A stretch of DNA of 64,000 nucleotides from Calonectria ilicicola (taxonomy: Eukaryota > Ascomycota > Sordariomycetes > Hypocreales > Nectriaceae), in NCBI GenBank assembly GCA_020809705.1, contig CP085831.1:2294001-2358000 (forward strand). The letters run 5' to 3'. The notes beneath the pieces are model-generated. The model saw nothing but the letters and a program-made list of their open reading frames with translations. It did not search any database and was not told where the DNA came from. The translations under genes were made by a program, and so were the position numbers. Position 1 is the first letter of the stretch. Each line of letters starts with the position of its first letter. Positions 1 to 11,118 of the stretch are shown piece by piece.

Positions 1-884
1 CATCACATCACAAAGGACTGATTTGAAGTAGGTGGTACTGGAATGCAAATAATTTTGGAAGGTTACATCCCAGCATCGGTCCAGGTTCCGGTGTAAGACC
101 CACCTCGGGTTGAGTCCCGAGGTGAAGGAGTAGTGTTCCCTGTGCAGTTACAATAGTGCAACAGTGTCTCCTGTGCCCCTCTTCGTTAATGGCTTCATGG
201 TCAGAGTGGATCCGGGTAATTTCCTATCAGGAGGTTTATCATTTCGATGTGCGGCCAAGACTTGAACGCGAAGGGGTTGTAGAGTCGTGAAACATCAAAC
301 AAGTTCCGCACATTTTCTATGAGATTAGCTTCGCCAACCCGCTTTTCCATAGTCCTAAGTCGGGCGTTAATTTGTCGTTGTCAAAAGAAATGGCATCGCT
401 GGGTCATGTCAGAAGAGTTTTGATTGGTTTCGACTACGGAGCAAAACGATCACGATGCCCCTCTACGATTGCTTGGAGAATTGTACATAAAAGAGCCATT
501 CTAAGTTATTGAGTTGACCGTTTGACAACAATCTCTACTTTTCTTATGATAAAATCAAAACCATGGGTTTTTAAGAGTCAATGGATTAAGATTAAATCAG
601 GAAATCATAAATAATATCGAAAATTGGATAAAAAGTGATGTATATGAACTGGAAATAATATTGAAAATAAACTGCTGTTGAAGCTACTTGATATAAAGAC
701 AATGTAGTGTTTGGACATGGTAAGAAATGGAAGAATTGTAGTGACATGGTCCAGAGCAGAACCCCTCCTATGATATTCGAAGTTTCGCAGAAGATTTGAC
801 AATTGAATAGCTCGTAAAGAGGCTTTCCGTTATGGTGGACCATGTGCAAGAAGGTATCCTCTATCGTCGTTCAAAGGCGTGCTC
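1..884. other. Non-coding left edge
   Basis: No supported gene. Moderately AT-rich from about 480 to 720; short frames at 592-849 have no coding character. Contains the 3' flank of the peptide-precursor gene. Confidence 0.6.
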
Positions 885-1289
885 TCATTCATGGATTGGC
901 AGTACGTGGAAGACGGGACCACCAGGCGTAGTAGCAACTTGTGGGCCTCTCTTGCTCAATCCGTTAGGTGGGCTTATGGTACCGCGGTGTAAAGCAGCCA
1001 CACCTTCAGGGGTACTTCCCTGAGGGTCTCTCTTGGGAAATCCAACCACTCCCATGTTAGGCGGGCGGGCAAGGCCACGGTGTATGGCAGCGACACCCTC
1101 AGGAGTACTTCCCTGAGGGTCCCTCTTACCAAGATCGACGATATTGCCGTCTCTAAGAACAGGCTTATGAGAATAAATTCATGAGAATAAATTCATGACA
1201 TGCGTTAAGAGAAATACATACTCAGTATTAAGTGGAGCGGCGACACCGAACCCAACTAGAGCAAACAGAACTGTCTTGGAGAAACGCAT
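885..1289 (-). CDS. Secreted Kex2-processed repeat peptide precursor (KEP-like)
   Basis: Two exons (1222-1289 and 885-1152) joined across a 69-nt GTATGT...TTAG intron give a 111-residue protein; neither exon is obvious alone. Residues 1-18 form a signal peptide (MRFSKTVLFALVGFGVAA). Lys-Arg pairs at residues 32-33, 63-64 and 90-91 cut the rest into three peptides. The first two begin with the same 12 residues, DPQGSTPEGVAA, then [I/L]HRG, and each contains a PPN motif further on. The third is a diverged unit starting GPQVATTPGG. Signal peptide plus KR-separated near-identical units is the architecture of fungal Kex2-processed repeat proteins, which include peptide pheromones and dikaritin-type RiPP precursors. 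There are no Cys or Tyr residues in the cores, so it does not match the known Tyr-containing ustiloxin-type cores. No UstYa-like (DUF3328) or tyrosinase gene is visible nearby. Precursor role is inferred; product unknown. Confidence 0.75.
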
Positions 1290-2245
1290 TGTTTCCAGTA
1301 TAGAAAAATTGAGTTGATAAGATTTGTCGTAAAAATGGAAAGATTCACCTTATTTCTTTATCAAGTCTAAAACTGATTCAATCCTGATTTGATGTTCATA
1401 TATAGGAATTGTTTGAACACTCCGTGATTAAGTCATTTTACGAAATAACTAATTAAAGCATTCAAAATAAGCTTTACACAATGGAGCCCGAAGTCCATTG
1501 TTCTAGAATGAATGGAGCCCGAAATCCTTTCAATGGCTGATGAAACTATTCCCGGAGCGCGCGGGCCCCGCGGGTCCCGCCTTCCCCAAAGGAAAGTTCA
1601 ATGTATGGAGTTACCTAGCGATATTGTAGAAATCCCTGAAATAGTCTATATGGATTTTATGAATTCATGCAAGCCGATACATCTTGGCTAGGTCAAAACT
1701 GTGATCAATAACTAATGTAAGGGTGGGCGGTCAAGCCTTGACAAAAGTAGCAACTGCACCAACAATTACCAAAATGCACACTGAAGATAGATATCCTAAA
1801 CCAGAATAATAGTGAGAATAGTAACAAAATAAATATCGTGAAGAAAATCAATATTCTAACGATCAGTAGAATTTAAATTACGATTGCTTAACAGGACATT
1901 CAAACGGCGGAAGGATGGCCCGGAACTGTAGAGTGCTTTCATGGTGTTGCTTAATTGGCTACAAGGTGCAGCTGAACGAGTGACCGCGATCAAGCTGACA
2001 GCATTCAAGGGCATCGGTATTATGGATCTGAATCCGATTTGGAAAGAGATAACGTTGATTTAGGATACTTGAAAAGTTGGTCTGGCTTTTGCACTAGCAG
2101 ACTATTGTTCTGTCTGTTGCTGATTCGTGATGATTACATTTGCAAGCCACCACGCCACATTGAGAGTATGAGAATAGCCTCTTCTGCGAGCAAAGCACAA
2201 ACTAAATCAATACCAAAATAAACTGTTTCTTATTGGGCATTTATG
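1290..2245. other. Intergenic, AT-rich
   Basis: Promoter side of the peptide-precursor gene and 3' flank of the first NLR gene. Apart from the direct repeat and a GC-rich knot at about 1555-1582, I see nothing; the 60-aa frame at 2039 looks random. Confidence 0.6.
1480..1527 (+). repeat. Direct repeat pair of about 17 bp
   Basis: AATGGAGCCCGAAGTCC at 1480 and AATGGAGCCCGAAATCC at 1511 differ by one base. They lie about 190 bp upstream of the peptide-precursor start (minus strand), so could be promoter elements. Confidence 0.5.
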
Positions 2246-5200
2246 TTAACCCTCGTTAATACCAAACGCTATATCATCCAGATCATCATCGTCGAGGTTG
2301 ATTCCATCGTCTACACCCTCCTCTTCACCTTTTTCGTTCGTGGCATTTCTCCCATTTGAAATATCATCATGAATAACATCCTCATTTGCGTTACTGTCCG
2401 TATCGAGGGGTAGCGGCGCATCTATGTATTCATCTATACCCAAGTTGCGCTTCAATACATGTTCTTGTTCGTCTCCCAGTATGTCGCGACTGTGGAAAGT
2501 CTTTATGTGAAGGATACACTTGTGGCATACGCAGTAACTTGGACAGCTGGCACAGGTATACACATGGCCGAATATTTGCTATTTATGGAGAGTGATTAGT
2601 TAAATGAAACGGCGCAAAGAGGGCTTAGGTAGTAGCATCTTACATTAAAACAAATCTCGCAGCAGTATTTTTGTAAAACATATCGTTGTATCGGCCGTTC
2701 ATCTTCTTCCTTAGGTTCGTGTCCCTCTGATTCACGTCTCTCATCAAGACCGTATCTAAGCATATCGATGATGGCCTGATCCGCCTCGCATCGCCGTGCC
2801 AGGTCCAGCGGCGTAAAGGCTTCGGTGTTGGTACCACTTTCAAGGTGACCCTTCATATCTCGGTCAGCACCGTGCTGGAGAAGAGTACGAACGACGGCGA
2901 CAAAGTCCCTTGTCTCTGATCGCATCCCCTCACACATGCCACTGTCCCACCGGCGCACTGCCCAGCACAGCGGCGTCCATCCGTCGCTGTCAGGCACGTT
3001 GATGTAGCTCCGGGACCTGTCGCCAAGCTTGGATAGGATCAACTCGACAGTTTTAGCGTTGCCAAACTGTGCAGCCCAGTGGAGGCAATTCTTGTTCTCC
3101 CGGTCGGCGACCATCATATCGCCCCGGTACGATAGGAGGATGGCTCGAAAGTTCTCGATGCCGTTTGCGGCTGCGAAGTGGAGTGGTAAGCGACCAGAGA
3201 CTGGGTCGGCCATCTGGACGGAAGCGCCCTCATCGATGAGGAAGTTTAGTGCGCCCAAGCCGGCACCAAGGCAAGCAGCCGAAAGCGCACTATAGAACTG
3301 GTTGCCGTGAAGTGTCTGCTGGACGTTGGCACCCTTGAATACGAGCGTGCGGACGATCTCATCCATCATGGGGCCTTGCCCACTGCGTGTCACGCTATCG
3401 TACGGAAGCAAGGTGGCCATCAAGGGGTAGCCTGGAAAGTGATAAGATGCGGCAATGTGGACATCGGCTCCGTGATCGAGCAGACTGCGGACGTTGGTGA
3501 CGTTGGCGGAGCGGCAGGCGATGTGCAAAGGTCCGCCATGACCGGGGACTATGTAATTCACATTGATAGTTGGTTCGGCGAGGAGTAAGGCAAGACAGTC
3601 GGGACTCTCAGCTTCTACTGCTTTGATCAGGGCGGTGTGTCCAGATGTGTCCCTTTCGTCGAGATCAGCACCCGCTCGTATGAGAATTTGTAGATGCCCA
3701 ATTTTTGACCACGTAGCCGCTACTATAAGCGGCGTAGCTTGGTCGGCATTGACAACATCGATGTCTATAGCTTTGCGGAACTCAAGGAGGACCTTCAGAA
3801 TCTCGGGTGGCCCATCAAGAGCGTGGTGCAGGAGGCTGCGACCATCAATGGTAATATCCAACTTGGCTCCAGCATCAGCGAGCAGACGAGTTAAGGATGC
3901 GCTACGGACGTAGGCGACAGCTTCGCCGATGGCTGTCCAGCCATTTTCGTCTATCTTGTTGGGGTCAGACTTGTTGTTTTCAAGGAGCAGTGTTACGGCC
4001 TCAGTGTGATCTAGCAAGGTAGCTAGGTGGAGGGGGGTGCGCTTTGAAGAGTCGGTCAAGCTGGCATCAGCGCCAGCGTCGAGAAGCATCCTCAATATCG
4101 ATGGCATCGAAAGCGCCGCATGCAAGAGCGTCCAGCCACCATGTACGTTTATCACATCTACTTTCGCCTGTCTCCTGAGGAGCTCCTCAACGACGGCATC
4201 CTTAGAAGCACTGATAGCAAAATACAAGGCGCTCATTCCGCTGCTTTCCAATGCGTCGATGTTGGCGCCATGCTCGAGCAGCCAACGCACAAGTGCCAGC
4301 TTTCCCATCTCAGAGGCGATCATGAGGGCTGTCTTTCCGGATTCATTCGACGCATTTACGTCGATGGGCCGCTCACCGGCAATGAGGGCGTCACACACCT
4401 CGATGAGAAGACCCGGATCCCGATCGGAACGCACAACTTCCTGTAGAAGCGGCGGGGCGAAAGATTCGTGGTTTGGATCGGCGCCGCCATGAATCAGGGC
4501 GCGCACGCACTCGGCCGATGGAGTCAAGTAGGCGACATACCACAATGGTGTATCACTGCCATAAGGATTGAGGCGATTTACGTCGGCCCCGTGCGCCACT
4601 AGGAGCTCTATGATTTTCGTGTAGAGACGACAACAGGCCATCAATAGAGGCGTCCAGTCTCTATACTCGTTATGGAGGGCGCCTTGTGGCTCGCAGGCCT
4701 TGGCCCCGCGCTCGAGGAGTGCCTTGACGACCTTCCAGTGTCCCCAATCCGTTGCGATGTAAACCCCGGTACTCGGTTCCCTCGAGTCCAAATACGACCG
4801 GTCCTCTTCAACAAATGCAAGAACCGCGTCCACGTTGCCAGAGGAGGCTGCTGCGCCGAAACAGCCGAATAAATTGTTTCGACGCACATCTCTGCGAGCA
4901 CCACGACTCAATAAAAGTCGCACTATGCCGGCATGGCCTAGGATTGAGGCCATATACAGCGGTGATATGTAACGACCAAGGGCCAGGTTCGTCGAGGAGT
5001 CCGACGCATCTTGAGGGTCGGGACTGACGCCGTTGCTAAGCAGCATTTCCACAACTTCCGTCATGTTGAGCCATGTCGCTGCCCAAATAGCAGACTTCGG
5101 CCAGGAGTGTGCGCTTTGATCCCATTCCTGGTGTGATAGCACGGCGCGAGCTACCTGTAAAGCCAAACCCTCATCCCCAGACTGGATGGCAGCAGGGAGA

Positions 5201-8200
5201 ACATCCATATAGATGGAAAGAGCCCGCTGCTCCTGCAAAAGACTCAACACTAAGTCGGTCTGATGGTTTACTATCGCTGCGCTCAAACATTCTGCCTGTA
5301 AAAACTGGTCGGACCGCTTTATTTCCTCTATCGAGACGAATCCAAACTCAGCCAAGACTGGTAAAACAGACTTGGGTGCATTCTGAGCCCTGGAAAATGG
5401 ATTGCTCATCGCCCAATAGAACTTTGCCCACATGGTTGAGAACTGAGCGGTTGAATCGGCCAGCAGTGACCTAACAGCCGTGGCTCTGTAGGCTGGCGAG
5501 CATTTGGATAGATGATAAGATAATGCTGGTACTACATAGAATGCTATTTCTTCGCCATTCGGAACAATGGGTGAACCGATTTGTTGCTCGTGAATTTGAC
5601 ACTCGTAGTTTCTGAACATGGAGGTAAGGGTTTCGAGCGTCGTGGGGTGCTTGAGATAGACGAGGCAAAACTCGACTATTTGCTCATGCGCAGACTGCTG
5701 TACCTCGTTCCAGATAAAGTTATCGGTGTTCGTGTCGTCTTTGAGAAGATCCCAAAGTTCACCTCTGAGAGTCACTTCATCGTGGCTGAAGTTTACAAGC
5801 ACTCGTAGCCACGATTCCAGCTGGTCCCGAGTCACTTTCATAGACTCTAGAGCCAGAGAATTTAGACGAGAAGCGGGTTCCTTCTCTATTTGGTGACAGT
5901 CGCGACCCTGACGTGTGATAGCAATAAGTTCTAGAAGGGTTAAAGGCCTGTAACCACATAAGATCCAGCCCAAAGCCCAGCGCAGTCCGTCTAGATCAGT
6001 ATTGGATCGGAGAATCTTGTCTAATACCACCTTGGTTGTGTCAGAAGGAGAAATGAGGTCTAGTAGTCGTATGAACTGGGATTGAGATTGTGTCGTCGGA
6101 TCTCTACCCAACCCAGTGTGGGTTTTGAGTAGTTCCAGTGTCATGGACACACTAGCCGAACCCATCGGAGCCAGATTGTCTATTTGCCTTCGGATATGAA
6201 GTTTCTCGTCCTCGAATAGAAATAGTTCTGTCAAGTCATCTGAGCTGTTGTCGATGTCGCTGACCGTAAGGGGCACAGGGGCGCCCACATCGAGCTTTGC
6301 CCATCGATCATCGAGCTCTGGTAGTAGAGCATTAGGGCGGCGCGAAGTTATTACGATTCTGAACTGACACTCAGTCTTTTGTGAAAACTCTGTGTAAAAA
6401 TCCAGGAATTGCATGCGGCCTTCTGGATTGCACTCGTCGAAGTCATGCAGGAGGAGCACACTCTTGGTGAAATCACCCATAAAAGGTTCGATAAGCGAGA
6501 GGCAAGACTTGGTAGTCCACCCAGAACCTTTGAAATATTACAAGTCAGCAATTTTTCGTAGCGAGTAGTTATTGAATACTGGCCGAGGACTTTGGGTAAA
6601 TGTTTTGAGTTCGGGATCTTGAATGTACTACCCCGTTGGTGAAGCCCCACTTGAGGACGAGCAAGAATAAAGGAACATATTGAGCGATCCAGGGGAATGC
6701 TTACGCATGAGAAAGAGATCATGAAGACTGTGGTAATCATCTTCAATAGATCCAGTGGATTGGCCAGCTTCCATTTGGATCAGAAAAGAGGCCATCATGC
6801 CGGGAAATGAGTTCCGTAGGGGATCATTTGAGTCAAATACAAAAGGGAGCGACCGGCTGGGTAAAAGACTACCACTGGCTCGTTGCCTTTCCTGCCATGT
6901 GAGGAAAACTAGGTCTGCCACGTCATGGCTTGCTTTGGAGTCTAGTCCGTGGATGTATAGGATCTGAGGACCAGCGGATTTTGTCCATTCTTTGTACACC
7001 TGAGTGTCTAGAAATGATTGCAATGGGGATGAATATCGTGGATCAAGCCCTAATTGACGGTGTGGCGCTGAAAGAGAGAGCAAACTTCTCTCAATTGGGA
7101 TCCAGTCAGGATGAGGAACCCACTCTAAGTGTGAGGCATGGTGGTCAGCATATACCAAGCCATCAATGGGGTTTAAAAACGTACGTTTATACTGGAATGA
7201 AGCATGGCCTGCTAGACCCGGAAAGGCTGGCTCCGAGTCATTGCCAACTTGTTCCTTAATGGTTACTTCATTTGGTATTCCAAGCGTTCCTGTATAGCAG
7301 TCCAATGACTTCAATGTAGTCAGATATCAATTCTTCATTCCATATGATTGAAATCATGATGCTAGAAGGGAATTCTCACTGAATGTATTTTCCCCTGCTG
7401 TTCCTCATCTGAGTACAGACTGATGATTCTGCTACGTAGAGTAACCTTGGAACTGATAAGCATTTGGGTTGTTTGTAAAACCGAGCGACTTAGGTTGTCC
7501 AAACGGCTGGTCGTGATAAGGTGTGACCATGCTTCGCTCTTCCCATCGTGTAACAGATTGAGCAGTTTTAAGCTCATTGCCTGAGAATCTGAGGCGCGCT
7601 GTGGACACCCTGAAAATATCTGGAAGCGTGGTGTATTAGAATAAGTAACCAAGCAAAAATCAATTACAGATGCATAAAGAGGTTCTTATCTTACAATGGG
7701 CGCGTTATTGGCGTATATTGTAGAATACCTATCCTCAAACTTTGCCGCGATATGAAGAGCCTGAGACACATCCTCCGAATCAGCCACTTTTATTTTTCAC
7801 GTCAAGAATTGATAAAGGGACCATACCGTTTTAACGACCAGGGAACCAAGGTCGTATGCGACGAAAATGATTGATCGTCGTTCATTCTATATTGTGGATT
7901 ATTATTAGCTAGAGGTGTTCCACGTATTGAATCTGAGGTGCATTTTGACGAACTGGAGTCTCCGATTGCTGGGAAATTATTCCACGTAGGAGCCTGGTTG
8001 CCTCTAATTCAATAGATGCTTGGGTCGAGTCTCCCACTAGTAAAGTAGACATGTCGGTTCGAAAGATGAGTTCTCTCCTCTCGGTGTCGGAAAGGTCAGG
8101 TATGATAGTGCTAAGATCGTACATGTCCTCGTATGCGCACAGTGCAGCAACATGCACGACGCTATTCATTCACATGTTAGCAGAGTAGAGACCGTCGTAA

Positions 8201-8495
8201 ACTCAGACAAAGTTGACATGATATTAACAACTACAAAATGGAAATAACTGGAAAGTACTTACTCGATTTTTGGAATCACGCCTCCATCATTATTCTCATC
8301 GCTACAATGAATGCTTTTGACGATGACCCATTCAGACTCTAGTGGTGCACTCTCACCGAGGCCTGTCTCGCTAACCTCTGTCGTCGGTCCAAGAGCCTCC
8401 ATAGAGGTGGGGTCGGGCGAGGTCTCTGTAGGTAATAAATCCTCGACATTCCCACCTATGGACTCCATCTCTGAAATCTCTGAAGCGTCGGACAT
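2246..8495 (-). CDS. NLR-like protein: alpha/beta-hydrolase-like, degenerate NACHT, ankyrin repeats, ZZ finger
   Basis: Nine exons can be joined in frame to about 1,895 residues: 8263-8495, 7954-8161, 7827-7886, 7695-7772, 7380-7619, 6705-7308, 6580-6627, 2644-6527 and 2246-2578. The joins at 6528-6704 and 7773-7826 are the least certain. An acidic leader is followed by a hydrolase-like module (IIFVAYDLGSLVVK, about 152-165, with Asp in the usual nucleophile-elbow Ser position; then IFSGCPQRASD, the counterpart of FFGTPHRGS). The NTPase has a degenerate P-loop (ILYIHGLDSKASHD, about 389) but a good Walker-B-like LLLHDFDE and a sensor-like VITSRR. Some 20 ankyrin units follow. The last intron (2579-2643) splits a ZZ-type zinc finger (CEIC ... 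YTCASCPSYCVCHKC), and the protein ends in an acidic tail. This is the tripartite layout of fungal NLR/STAND receptors, which act in allorecognition and cell death. The start could also be 8579. Confidence 0.85.
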
Positions 8496-9318
8496 GGTTG
8501 TCAAGAGCTGAATTATAGCGTTACAAGAGGTGGCCTTGCCAGATGAATGACGTCTGAATTTTCCCAGCAACAATTGCAAGTGCGTTTAAGGTACTCGTAG
8601 AAGAAACTCTGGGTGACAAGGACGAGGTCGAAAAAAGAGAGAGCTACGTTTCGTTGTGTAGAGGCTAATGACTTGGCTGCTAGGCGCCTAATCTTTGAAA
8701 GCGGGGCAACTCGGTGAGGCAGACAGGGTATTGGGGAAATAGAGCTGAGTGGGTGGGGCCGTTAGGCTGGCCCACTAGAACCGGTTACGATACGATTGGG
8801 ATGATGATGTTTTTCCTGATGATATGCGAATTTGAATAACTTGCGTGTCTGAAAATGGAAGATCTTCTCAAAAGCACTCGGCTGTTGTCTCGCCACATCT
8901 TTTGGGAAGTGATTTTAGGTGTGAGCAAAACGAGATTGCTAGGTGTGACCGGTCTTGCTATCGAAAGAGGTTAGCGAACGGAGAAGAGAAAAAAGCGCGT
9001 TGGCCCTTGGATGAGGCGCAGCAGAGCTGTAGGGTGCAAGGCTGGACGAATAGAGATGCACAGAGAACCCATACCCTCTTTTTGGAAATCCATTGTCGAT
9101 ACCGAGTTTCCTGATTTGTCTTCAGGCGTATGCCCAGCCTGACACGTCAGCATATTGAGCTGACCCCAGTTCAGTAAGACGAACATTTGTATATGTGCTT
9201 AAGAACAAATGAGATGGCATCGAGTAGGTAGCTTTAAAGTTCTATAGAGAATCTGCTACGGATCGCAACAATAATTCACATCGCGATTTATCATAACCCT
9301 ACTTACCTAATCCATCCG
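8496..9318. other. Divergent promoter region NLR / unknown protein
   Basis: About 820 bp between the starts of the NLR-like gene and the 340-aa protein gene. No convincing frame. Could hold shared regulatory sites. Confidence 0.6.
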
Positions 9319-10402
9319 ATGGACAATCTTGACGACTCAGAGCTTTGGATGAGCAGCGAAGAGGATGAGGACGGGGATGTTACCAGTACAGAAGACCCAA
9401 CCTTTTTCACGCTTGAGCTCGGACGCGAAGGGCAATCCGGAGGTAAATTCATTCGCCGTTGCCCCCAAGTGTTCGTGACCAGAGTGAACTGAATAGCCTC
9501 TAGATTTCCACACTCGTAACAAGCCAGGGCAGAAACAACGAGCTGCAGTGTCCGGGTTCAGTTCTGGCTCGAAGAGTAAACCAGCCTTCCGAGTGAGCTG
9601 CACGGCCAAGGCCATCATTCATGGGACTCTAGAAGAGCACGATCCTAACACGCGAGCTACCCTCCTCGTTTACGATTTTTCTTTCTTTTCATACCGGTCC
9701 ACGCGCATCAAAGACGCAAGCATATCATTCGAATTCCAAGCAGCCACCAGCCAAAACACTGGCGCTGGCCTGACTGTCAAGAACGTGGCCCCTTACTCGA
9801 AGCATGTGATGATGCAGACTACGGAAACGGCAACACGCACGATTTCTGGCAGCGGCGGTCTCTCAGGAGGCGCTGTCGTCACCGCTAACGCAACAGTGAG
9901 CGCTGAGAAGTCCATTTCCAAGACGACGACCCATGCTGCAGAGATCATTGGGGATCATCCTTTTGACGACTGGGGGAACTACTTCCAGGCGCAGTGGTCC
10001 CTGAAAGAGAACGACTCGCAGCAAAGCGGGATCGTCGCATTGCTGAGGACCTGCATTCTCCTCACACGCGAAAGCGATGAGGAATTCCATTGTATCCCAA
10101 GGATCGAGGCGAAACCCAACTTCAAAACCTGGCTGGGCACTCTGGTGTCTTCGAGGACGCCGGACGACCCAATCATACTAGATCCAGAATACGAACCCTT
10201 CAACACTTTAGAAGAGCCACATGCCAACATAGATAGGTGGAACTTGGGCAGTGTAGATTTAGAGAGCCTCTGGGACTGCACATTTCATAGAACGTTTGGG
10301 GACGCTGTCAAAGTTTCGCGCGTCGTCGCGGCACAATCCGAGGGCTCAACGAATGCAGTGGAGACGGTGCAGACCATCACCGAGATCAAGGCAGCCGTGT
10401 AA
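9319..10402 (+). CDS. Conserved-looking fungal protein of unknown function
   Basis: Two exons (9319-9442, 9504-10402) joined over a 61-nt GTAAAT...CTAG intron give 340 residues. No signal peptide or membrane helix is seen. A short acidic N-terminus (SEEDEDGD) precedes a body of alternating polar and hydrophobic stretches that looks beta-rich. It includes a Gly/Ser/Thr segment (ISGSGGLSGGAVVTANATVS, about residues 155-180), and a C-terminal part with TPDDPIILDP. I do not recognise the family with certainty. The gene is divergent from the NLR-like gene (about 820 bp between starts) and lies 720 bp upstream of the S8 protease gene. In fungi, effector genes are often linked to NLR or protease genes, so an effector role is possible, but this is inference from position only. 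Confidence 0.8.
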
Positions 10403-11118
10403 TAAGCGGCTCATTTACGCTATTTAACCCTTGTGGAGCTAATGCAGGTCTTGCATTTAACATCAAACGTTGCGTTATTTGCCCTTGTGTAACGAAAAAG
10501 GCTCCATGTGTGGTAGTTAAAATTGCACATAGATTGACGTCTAGGTGTTACATTGCGTATTTTCTAAACAAGAGACACCTTATCACTGGTAAATTGAGCT
10601 GTTGGGTCTACCATTTAGCTAGTCGGATGGGTTGGGTGGTTCACCGCAGCAATGTAAACGCCAAGGGCTTAGCAACCCTGAGGTAAAGCTCCGCCGTCTG
10701 ACACTGTACATAACTATTGTTAGGGATCAGAATCCTTTGATGCAACAGGTTCCTCTATCACAGCCTAGGGTCGGAGTCCCCCCCGAAACGAGGCTAGCCA
10801 ACGAGATGGATGCCCTAGAAGGCGTGTTGCCAAGAGAATGCGGGCCAGGCGTGGGTAAGAGAGATGCGGGGCAAAGGCCGACCAATGTCCATCACGTTCT
10901 CAGCGCGCCAAGCCTTGCCATAGCCTCTGAGCCTCTTCACAATCCCTGTCAGTGCGATATTTGGGGGAGTCAGCGTTCAGCTTTCCTTCACGCCTGCAAC
11001 TGCGTGTCCATAGGTTGAATTTCTTTACGCTCACGTTCCGCTTCGTGACGAGATATTGCCTTGGCCCTCCTAATAACTGTTCCCAACAAGCAGCTTAGCA
11101 GCAGCAGCATTCACAATC
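10403..11118. other. Intergenic between unknown protein and S8 protease gene
   Basis: The 128-aa frame at 10632 shows no domain or codon pattern of a gene. Pyrimidine-rich leader and CAGCAGCAGC just before the ATG at 11119. Confidence 0.55.

Noticed and set aside
832..1023. Plus-strand 63-aa frame
   Set aside because: It is the antisense of exon 2 of the KR-repeat precursor, whose minus-strand reading has signal peptide, repeats and proper intron signals.
885..1289. Alpha-factor-type pheromone precursor
   Set aside because: KR-delimited units fit, but the repeat lacks the Trp/Cys-containing core typical of known ascomycete alpha pheromones.
3029..5027. Many plus-strand frames over the ankyrin array
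   Set aside because: Shadows of the long minus-strand ankyrin exon; no domains of their own.
9319..10402. Gasdermin identity for the 340-aa protein
   Set aside because: Neighbour context is suggestive, but I cannot match its sequence to gasdermin motifs; kept as unknown.
10632..11018. 128-aa plus-strand frame between the unknown protein and S8 gene
   Set aside because: No recognisable motif, and sits in the likely promoter of the protease gene.
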